A stretch of DNA of 64,000 nt from an uncultured Sphaerochaeta sp. (GTDB lineage: Bacteria; Spirochaetota; Spirochaetia; Sphaerochaetales; Sphaerochaetaceae), in assembly GCF_963677075.1 (NCBI RefSeq), contig NZ_OY781873.1, positions 2,009,715 through 2,073,714 on the forward strand. Reading direction: 5' to 3'. The translations under genes and the position numbers were made by a program. Shown here piece after piece: positions 57,774 to 64,000 of the stretch; positions within the stretch are counted from its first letter, which is position 1; each line of letters begins with the position of its first letter. Under the pieces are notes generated by a model. The model saw only the letters and a list, made by a program, of their open reading frames with translations. It was not told the DNA's origin and did not search any database.

Positions 57774-60485
57774 ATGGCAACAAAGAACACAAAGTATGTC
57801 TATTTTTTTGGCTCCGGTAAGGCAGAAGGAACTGCCCAGATGAAGGATTTACTCGGAGGAAAGGGTGCAAACCTTGCCGAGATGACCAGCATTGGGCTTC
57901 CTGTCCCACCGGGCTTTACAATCAGCACTGAGGCTTGCGCCTTTTATAGTGCCAATAAAGGTACCTATCCTGAAGGATTGAGAGAAGAAGTGCTGGAACA
58001 CCTTGCCAGACTCGAGAAGACGATGGGTGCAAAACTGGGTGACAATAATGATCCCTTGCTTGTCTCCGTAAGAAGTGGAGCTGCCCAGTCCATGCCAGGA
58101 ATGATGGATACCATCCTCAACCTGGGACTTACCCCCGACTCCGTTCAGGGGTTGATCAAGAAAACAAACAACGAGAGATTTGCCTGGGACAGCTATCGCC
58201 GTTTCATGCAGATGTTCGGTGACGTTGTCATGGGGGTTCCCCATCATGAGTTCGAACGTGCACTGCAGGATGTGAAGGACACTCGTGGTATTGAACTCGA
58301 TACCGACCTTGACAGCAAGGATCTGCAGGAAGTGATTGCCCGTTACCAGAGGCTGTACAAGCGCTTCACAGGTGAGGAGTTCCCCACCGATCCCCTCGAC
58401 CAGTTGTTCAAGGCCATCAATGCAGTATTCAAGTCCTGGAACAATGAACGTGCAAACAAGTATCGCCAGATGAACGACATTCGAGGTCTCCTGGGTACTG
58501 CGGTAAACATCCAGAGCATGGTATTCGGCAACATGGGGGAGACCAGTGGTACTGGTGTAGCCTTCACCCGTGACCCCTCAACTGGTGAGAACCAGTTCTA
58601 TGGTGAGTACCTGATGAATGCTCAGGGTGAGGATGTTGTTGCAGGTATCCGTACCCCACAGTCGATCTCTACGCTCAAGAAAGTCAATGAAAAGGTCTAT
58701 GACCAGTTGGTTGATATCAGAGGCATCCTGGAAAAACACTACAAGGATATGCAGGATCTTGAGTTCACCATCCAGGAAGGCAAGCTGTACATGTTGCAGA
58801 CCAGAAATGGTAAGAGAACCATTTTCAGCTGGTTGCGCACCCAGGTCGAGATGGTCGAGGAAGGCTTGATCGACAAGGAGACGGCCGTAAGTCGTGTCCC
58901 CTCTGGTGAGTTCGGCAAGTTGTTTGCCCCGATTCTCGACGGCAAGTACATCAGGGACAACTCCCTGGAGGTTGTCACTCGTGGTCTGAATGCCAGCCCC
59001 GGTGGTGCATGTGGCCAGATCTACTTCACTGCCGAGAGGGCAGAAGAGATGGCTGCAGAAGGGAAGGATGTCATTCTCGTGAGAACCGAGACCAGTCCTG
59101 AAGATATCGGCGGTATGGCTGTTGCAAAGGGAGTGGTCACCTGTCGTGGTGGTATGACCAGCCATGCAGCAGTAGTGGCTCGTGGTATGGGTTGTCCTTG
59201 TGTCAGTGGTGCTGGAGAGATTAAAATCAATGAACCCAAGCGTTTCCTGGAAGTGAACGGGACCAAGCTCAGTGAGGGTGATTTCATCTCCATCGATGGC
59301 TTCACTGGTGAAGTGTATGGTGCAAAGATACCTGTCCGTGCTTCCGAGATCGTCCAGGTGCTCAATGGTGCCATGAAAGAGAGTGAGTCAATCCTGTACA
59401 AGGATTACAAGGCTTTCATGGGATTCGTCCAGGACCTGAAGGAACTGGGTGTGTACACCAATGCCGATACACCGCATGATGCACAGATGGCTGTTGCTTT
59501 CGGTGCTGAAGGCATCGGACTCTGCCGAACAGAACACATGTTCTTTGGTGGTGACAGGATCATGTCGATCAGAAAGATGATTCTTGCCAACAATATAGTG
59601 GAAAGAGAGAAAGCGCTTGCTGAATTGCTTCCCATGCAGAGGAGTGACTTTGAGGAGATCTTCCTTGCACTTGATGGCCGACCGGCTACCATCCGCTTGC
59701 TTGATCCCCCGTTGCATGAGTTCCTTCCCAATGACCATACCAGCAGGCATGAACTTGCCTTGCAGATGGGTATCACGGTTGAGGAAGTAGCACAGAAGTC
59801 ATCTGCCTTGCATGAGTTCAACCCGATGCTTGGTTTCCGTGGTTGTCGTCTTGCGATCATCTATCCTGAGATTCTGAGAATGCAGGTAAGGGCGATCATC
59901 GAGGCTGCGATCAACGTGAAGCGCAAGGGAGTGGAAGTACTGCCTGAGATCATGATCCCGTTGGTAGGCAACTACAAGGAGTTTGTGTTCACCAAGAAAC
60001 ATGCCCTCGAGGTAATCGAGAGAATCTTCACTGAACAGTCTCTCAAGGTGCATTACAAGATCGGTACCATGATTGAGGTTCCTCGTGCTGCCATCACCGC
60101 AGACGAGATCGCCAAGGAAGCAGAGTTCTTCAGTTTCGGTACCAATGACCTGACCCAGCTTACCTGTGGATTCAGTCGTGATGATGCGGCTTCTTTCCTC
60201 GGTGCATATGTCAATGATGCTGACAAGCAGTTCTATGAGTATGACCCGTTTGCCACCCTCGATGTGAATGGCGTGGGCAAGCTCGTGGAGATGGCCGTCA
60301 AGCTTGGTCGATCTGCTAACCCCTCTATCAAGTTGGGTATCTGTGGTGAGCATGGTGGAGACCCGAAGACCATTGCCTTCTGTAACAAGGTTGGCCTTGA
60401 TTATGTCTCTTGTTCTCCGTTCCGTGTTCCCATTGCCCGTCTTGCTGCAGCACAGGCTGTGATTGAGGCAAAGAAGAAGGCATAA
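57774..60485 (+). CDS. ppdK: pyruvate, phosphate dikinase
   Basis: 903 residues, full length. N-terminal ATP-grasp (YFFGSGKAEGTAQMKDLLGGKGANLAEM), the swivelling His domain with catalytic H464 in GGMTSHAAVVARGMGCPCV, and the C-terminal PEP/pyruvate barrel with LGICGEHGGDP. It interconverts pyruvate, ATP and phosphate with PEP, AMP and PPi, allowing PPi-linked glycolysis in fermenters. AGAGGAG lies 6 nt before the ATG; own promoter and terminator. Confidence 0.97.
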   Translation: MATKNTKYVYFFGSGKAEGTAQMKDLLGGKGANLAEMTSIGLPVPPGFTISTEACAFYSANKGTYPEGLREEVLEHLARLEKTMGAKLGDNNDPLLVSVRSGAAQSMPGMMDTILNLGLTPDSVQGLIKKTNNERFAWDSYRRFMQMFGDVVMGVPHHEFERALQDVKDTRGIELDTDLDSKDLQEVIARYQRLYKRFTGEEFPTDPLDQLFKAINAVFKSWNNERANKYRQMNDIRGLLGTAVNIQSMVFGNMGETSGTGVAFTRDPSTGENQFYGEYLMNAQGEDVVAGIRTPQSISTLKKVNEKVYDQLVDIRGILEKHYKDMQDLEFTIQEGKLYMLQTRNGKRTIFSWLRTQVEMVEEGLIDKETAVSRVPSGEFGKLFAPILDGKYIRDNSLEVVTRGLNASPGGACGQIYFTAERAEEMAAEGKDVILVRTETSPEDIGGMAVAKGVVTCRGGMTSHAAVVARGMGCPCVSGAGEIKINEPKRFLEVNGTKLSEGDFISIDGFTGEVYGAKIPVRASEIVQVLNGAMKESESILYKDYKAFMGFVQDLKELGVYTNADTPHDAQMAVAFGAEGIGLCRTEHMFFGGDRIMSIRKMILANNIVEREKALAELLPMQRSDFEEIFLALDGRPATIRLLDPPLHEFLPNDHTSRHELALQMGITVEEVAQKSSALHEFNPMLGFRGCRLAIIYPEILRMQVRAIIEAAINVKRKGVEVLPEIMIPLVGNYKEFVFTKKHALEVIERIFTEQSLKVHYKIGTMIEVPRAAITADEIAKEAEFFSFGTNDLTQLTCGFSRDDAASFLGAYVNDADKQFYEYDPFATLDVNGVGKLVEMAVKLGRSANPSIKLGICGEHGGDPKTIAFCNKVGLDYVSCSPFRVPIARLAAAQAVIEAKKKA

Positions 60486-60511
60486 GAGCTTTATTCATGT
60501 CAATTTGTATA

Positions 60512-60546
60512 CCTCCCATTGGATTTGTTCCGGTGGGAGGTTCTTA
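60512..60546 (+). terminator. terminator-like hairpin after ppdK
   Basis: CCTCCCA (60512-60518) pairs with TGGGAGG (60534-60540); the short tail TTCTTAG makes it a modest terminator. Confidence 0.6.
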
Positions 60547-60734
60547 GAATAAGCTCCTCATCTCCTTATCCTTAGCAGGTGAATCACTTTTTACAAAATC
60601 TGTAATAACTCTATAAATTCATTAAAATCTCATAAAATTTACAATTAGATTAGTCATGCAGAAATGATATTTGAAAAAACAAATGAAATAATCAGATTCC
60701 TGCTATTGCAAGCAGAATACAACCATAGTATTTG

Positions 60735-60763
60735 TTGATATTCGGTAAAATTTATCTTGTAAA
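60735..60763 (+). promoter_or_regulatory. candidate promoter of the liv operon
   Basis: TTGATA (60735-60740), 17-bp spacer, TGTAAA (60758-60763). The -10 is weak. The palindrome at 60700-60715 lies just upstream. Confidence 0.4.
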
Positions 60764-60818
60764 TAGTATGTCCTGAAAGCAATAATGTTTACATATGTAT
60801 TCATTTTGGAGGGCTTGT

Positions 60819-61985
60819 ATGAAAAGACTGACTGTGTTTTTGTTGGTGCTCCTTTTTGCTTCTTCCTTCATGTTTGCCAATGGTTCTTCCGAACAAGCAA
60901 GTGATGTCAAAGAAGTGGTAATTGGAGTGTTCGAGCCTCAAACCGGAGAGAATGGTGGAGGAGGGTATCAGGAAGTACTGGGAATGCGGTATGCGAATGA
61001 AGTCTATCCCACCGTGCAAATCAATGGGGAGACCTACAATGTTAGACTTGTGGAAGCTGATAATAAGTCTGACAAGACAGAAGCAGTTACTGCTGCTCAG
61101 AGTCTGATTTCCAGTGGAGCTTCTGTGATTCTCGGGTCCTATGGGTCTGGAGTTTCCATTGCCGCTGGAGATATTTTCCTTGACAACCAAGTACCTGCTA
61201 TTGGCGCCTCTTGTACCAATCCACAGGTAACCTTGGGTAATGACTACTATTTCCGTGTATGCTTTCTTGATCCCTTCCAGGGGACGGTGATGGCCAACTA
61301 TGCTTGGCAAGAAGGCGCGAAGAAAGCGGCGGTCATCACGCAATTGGGTGATGATTATTCATCCGGTCTTGGTAACTTCTTCAGTAGGGCCTTCTCTGGT
61401 CTTGGTGGTCAGGTTGTGAGTGAACAACGGTTCCAGACCAATACCACAGACTTCAAGTCAATTCTTACAAATATCAAGGCAGCTGACCCTGATGTAATCT
61501 TTGCCCCTTCTTCCATTGCTACTGCTCCGCTCATCATTAAGCAGGCAAGAGAGCTCGGCATTACCGCAAAGATCATGGCAGGCGATACCTGGGAAAATTC
61601 ATCAATCATTGAAAATGCAGGTTCAAGTGCAGAAGGTGTTGCGCTCTCCACATTCTTTGATGATGCTGACCCAGCTACCGATGAAGCAGCAAAGTTTATC
61701 GAGGGTTTCAAGAAATACTTGGTTGCAAACAAGCAACCCGATATCATTCCAGCTGTTTCCGCTCTTGGCTATGATGCGTATATAACTGCAATCAAAGCCA
61801 TAGAAGCAGCCAACTCAACAAAAGGACCTGCCATTCGTTCTGCTTTGGTAGACGTGGATGTTGAAGGTGTTACAGGGCGAATCGTATTCAATGAAAATGG
61901 TGATGCTAATAAAGATATGGCATTCATCAAGGTAGTTGAAAACGGGCAGTTCAAGTTCTTGAAAACTGTCAGTATCGCAAAGTAA
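60819..61985 (+). CDS. livK: branched-chain amino-acid-type ABC transporter substrate-binding protein (LivK-like)
   Basis: 388 residues. Signal peptide MKRLTVFLLVLLFASSFMFA, then a type-I periplasmic binding fold: VVIGVFEPQTGENGGGG, GSYGSGVSIAAGDIF, and the AVITQLGDDYSSGLG hinge. The mature N-terminus has no cysteine, so it is probably not a lipoprotein. The ligand may be amino acids or another small molecule. ATG at 60819 has GGAGGG 7 nt upstream; a longer frame from 60795 is not used. Confidence 0.9.
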   Translation: MKRLTVFLLVLLFASSFMFANGSSEQASDVKEVVIGVFEPQTGENGGGGYQEVLGMRYANEVYPTVQINGETYNVRLVEADNKSDKTEAVTAAQSLISSGASVILGSYGSGVSIAAGDIFLDNQVPAIGASCTNPQVTLGNDYYFRVCFLDPFQGTVMANYAWQEGAKKAAVITQLGDDYSSGLGNFFSRAFSGLGGQVVSEQRFQTNTTDFKSILTNIKAADPDVIFAPSSIATAPLIIKQARELGITAKIMAGDTWENSSIIENAGSSAEGVALSTFFDDADPATDEAAKFIEGFKKYLVANKQPDIIPAVSALGYDAYITAIKAIEAANSTKGPAIRSALVDVDVEGVTGRIVFNENGDANKDMAFIKVVENGQFKFLKTVSIAK

Positions 61986-61997
61986 TGATTCGTTCTC

Positions 61998-62033
61998 TTG
62001 GCCGGAAACCAATTTCCGGCCAAACCCTTTTTT
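61998..62033 (+). terminator. hairpin between livK and livH, probable partial terminator
   Basis: TTGGCCGGAAA (61998-62008) pairs perfectly with TTTCCGGCCAA (62013-62023), loop CCAA, then ACCCTTTTTT. The T-run is displaced four bases, so some read-through into livH is likely. Confidence 0.75.
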
Positions 62034-62098
62034 CGATGCCCGTTTTCTCATTTTACCAGCAACTTTCAGTTGCCTAGCTTGGACATGGAGAACAGCTG

Positions 62099-62980
62099 AT
62101 GAGTATGACGACTATCCTGCAGCATTGCTTGACGGGAATTTCTCTTGGAGGTGCATACGCCTTGATAGCCATTGGCTATACCTTGGTATATGGCATTCTC
62201 CGATTAATCAATTTCGCCCATGGGGATATCTTCATGATGGCCGGGTATTTTATGATTTTTGCCTTGGCAAGTTTTCCATGGCCTATCGCCATCATAATAA
62301 CCTTGACAGTTACAACCCTCATGGGTATTGGTATCGAACGTGCTGCCTACAAACCCCTGAGAAGTGCTCCCAGGATGTCAATCATGATAAGTGCCATAGG
62401 AGTATCGTATCTTCTTCAGAATGTATCGACGTACCTCTTTACCGCAATCCCAAGGGGATATCCCGAAATTCCTTTTCTTAAGCGTATATTCCAGTTGGGA
62501 ACACTTAGTGCATCCCTGGTAACGTTGCTCACTCCCGTACTTACGTTGTTTTTGGTGATCATCCTCATGATTTTGGTCAATAAGACAAAGACTGGTATGG
62601 CTATGAGGGCTGTAAGTAAGGATTTTGAGACTGCTAAACTGATGGGTATCAATATCAACAGGATTATTTCAGTAACTTTTGCCATTGGTTCATTTTTGGC
62701 TGGTGTAGGGTCAATTCTCTATTTTACCGATCGTATGTCGGTAACTCCTTTCTCTGGTACACTCCCGGGTCTTAAATGCTTTGTTGCAGCAGTATTCGGG
62801 GGTATCGGCAATATTCCAGGGGCGGTGATAGGAGGATTCTTCATAGGAATTGTTGAAACATTGCTCGTTGCCTTGGGATACTCCACCTATTCGGATGCCT
62901 TCACATTTCTTTTGTTGATTGTGATGTTGCTCGTACGACCGACCGGTTTGTTCGGCGAAAAAACAGTGGAGAAAGTATGA
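62099..62980 (+). CDS. livH: branched-chain amino-acid-type ABC permease, LivH family
   Basis: 293 residues, eight or more membrane helices. GISLGGAYALIAIGYTLVYGILRLINFAHGDIFM is the LivH start and the GMAMRAVSKDFETAKLMGININ loop is the ATPase-coupling site. It forms the membrane channel with LivM. GGAG lies 8 nt before the ATG. It overlaps livM by 4 bp. Confidence 0.93.
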   Translation: MSMTTILQHCLTGISLGGAYALIAIGYTLVYGILRLINFAHGDIFMMAGYFMIFALASFPWPIAIIITLTVTTLMGIGIERAAYKPLRSAPRMSIMISAIGVSYLLQNVSTYLFTAIPRGYPEIPFLKRIFQLGTLSASLVTLLTPVLTLFLVIILMILVNKTKTGMAMRAVSKDFETAKLMGININRIISVTFAIGSFLAGVGSILYFTDRMSVTPFSGTLPGLKCFVAAVFGGIGNIPGAVIGGFFIGIVETLLVALGYSTYSDAFTFLLLIVMLLVRPTGLFGEKTVEKV

Positions 62981-64000
62981 TGAAAATTCGTCGGAACCAG
63001 ATCCTTACATTGGTAACATTGGTGTTAATAACACTATTTCTATACTGGCTGGATGCACACCGATTGCAGAATGGTATGTTGGTCTCAGTTCTTACCAAAG
63101 CTGTGATTCTTTCCCTTGTTGCTGTTTCCATGAACCTTCTCAATGGCTTTACTGGTTTGTTCAGCTTGGGGCAGGCAGGATTCATGTCCATTGGTGCGTA
63201 TACTACTGCAATACTCTTGATTCCCGTGAAGAATCTGGATGGGGTCTATTACATGAATGGGGTGCATCCTGCAATCAGGGCTGTGAAGGAACTGATGGCT
63301 GCAAGCCCTGCTTCATTACAGATTCTCTACCCATTCATTGCTCTGCTGTTGGGCGGTCTGTTGGCTGCCTTTGCTGCAGCACTGGTGGGGATTGCAGTGC
63401 TGAGATTGAAAAGTGATTATCTGGCAATAGCAACCCTTGGACTGTCTGAGATTGTAAGGGCGATTTTTTCATCACCACAGTTTGACCAGATAACAAACGG
63501 ATCATATGGATTGAACAAGATTCCAAATTTTCCAGCTATGCTCTGGGGGCTCGTCCCGTCCTTGATCACCCCGTTCGTCGTAGTGGCTTTTTGTATTATT
63601 TTCATGGTGATGCTTATCAAGTCCTCATATGGTCGTGCTTTCAAGGCCATCAGGGAGGATGAGATTGCTGCAGAAGCGATGGGTATAAACCTATTCAAGC
63701 ATAAGGAGATGAGTTTTATCATCAGCTCCTTCTTTTCAGCAATCGCTGGTGGCCTTCTGGCGATGTACATGCGGTCCATCGAAGCCAAGACCTTCTCCAT
63801 TACCTTGACCTACGACATTTTACTTATCGTGGTAATCGGTGGTATCGGGAGTGTTTCTGGTTCAATACTCAGTGCCTTCCTGGTAACTGCGGCCAAAGAG
63901 TGGTGGTTACGCTTCTTTGACCAACCGCTGGTCATTGGTGGATGGCAGGTTCCTCTGTTTAAAACTGGCTTCAGAATGGTGATATTCTCCTTCTTGTTGA
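62977..64000 (+). CDS. livM: branched-chain amino-acid-type ABC permease, LivM family, 3' end missing
   Basis: The frame is open to the right edge (341 codons seen). SMNLLNGFTGLFSLGQAGFMSIGAYTTAIL is the LivM motif and GRAFKAIREDEIAAEAMGINLFKHK is the coupling loop. The start may be ATG 62977 or the next codon 62980. The ATPase genes livG/livF would be expected beyond the window. Confidence 0.92.
   Translation, partial: MMKIRRNQILTLVTLVLITLFLYWLDAHRLQNGMLVSVLTKAVILSLVAVSMNLLNGFTGLFSLGQAGFMSIGAYTTAILLIPVKNLDGVYYMNGVHPAIRAVKELMAASPASLQILYPFIALLLGGLLAAFAAALVGIAVLRLKSDYLAIATLGLSEIVRAIFSSPQFDQITNGSYGLNKIPNFPAMLWGLVPSLITPFVVVAFCIIFMVMLIKSSYGRAFKAIREDEIAAEAMGINLFKHKEMSFIISSFFSAIAGGLLAMYMRSIEAKTFSITLTYDILLIVVIGGIGSVSGSILSAFLVTAAKEWWLRFFDQPLVIGGWQVPLFKTGFRMVIFSFLL

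Larger units (their letters stand above)
60486..60818 (+). other. gene-free region between ppdK and livK
   Basis: 333 AT-rich bases. They hold the ppdK terminator (60512-60546), a CTGCT-ATTGCA-AGCAG palindrome at 60700-60715, and a candidate livK promoter (60735-60763). No coding region is supported. Confidence 0.6.

Overview
The window reads as a spirochaete chromosome segment, most likely from the Sphaerochaeta lineage. I base this on the 16S/23S sequence character, a FlhF-like GTPase with no other flagellar gene in view, DUF3536/DUF4912/GH57 glucan genes, and a compact rearranged division cluster. Base and codon use look even throughout. I see no insertion sequence, prophage, CRISPR array or other sign of recent transfer. 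The genus is inference; no database search was possible.

Layout. 1-6231: partial M42 aminopeptidase, CPA-type Na+/H+ antiporter, tRNA-Lys/tRNA-Glu unit, AEC-family permease, divergent YifB/ComM ATPase, MATE exporter. 6232-11652: a complete rrn operon (16S, tRNA-Ala, 23S, 5S) with its promoter, RNase III-type processing stems and terminator. 11729-15578: DegT-like protein without the PLP lysine, NAD kinase, RecN, small GNAT. 15575-21132: GH57/DUF3536 protein, DeoD, DUF4912 protein and GH57 branching enzyme. 21297-30833: dcw cluster mraZ-rsmH-ftsL-murF-mraY-ftsW-ftsQ-ftsA-ftsZ-xerD, with a 10-bp-period MraZ box array in front. 30836-36298: TSUP permease, DprA, XerC, HslV, HslU, FlhF-like GTPase. 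36295-39119: transpeptidase PBP and a LysM/degenerate-M23 protein, divergently transcribed. 39196-41961: secA.

42136-49527 looks like one overlapping operon: murG (apparently leaderless), cvpA, holB (with an apparent -1 frameshift), an NtrB-like kinase, an NtrC-like sigma54 activator, and dinG. Then come groES, a divergent unknown gene, and a group-2 sigma70-family sigma factor. That sigma factor is preceded by a consensus-quality sigma54 promoter. Together with the NtrBC pair this suggests a sigma54-to-sigma70 cascade resembling the Borrelia Rrp2-RpoN-RpoS pathway.

51813-57380 is a uronate-catabolism locus: an IclR-family regulator divergent from dctP-dctQ-dctM-kduI-kduD. The two promoters share a -35 region, and two near-identical palindromic operators lie downstream of the operon promoter. 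57774-60485 is pyruvate phosphate dikinase. 60819-64000 is a livK-livH-livM branched-chain amino-acid ABC transporter cut by the right edge. Both transporter operons carry a hairpin between the binding-protein gene and the permease genes.
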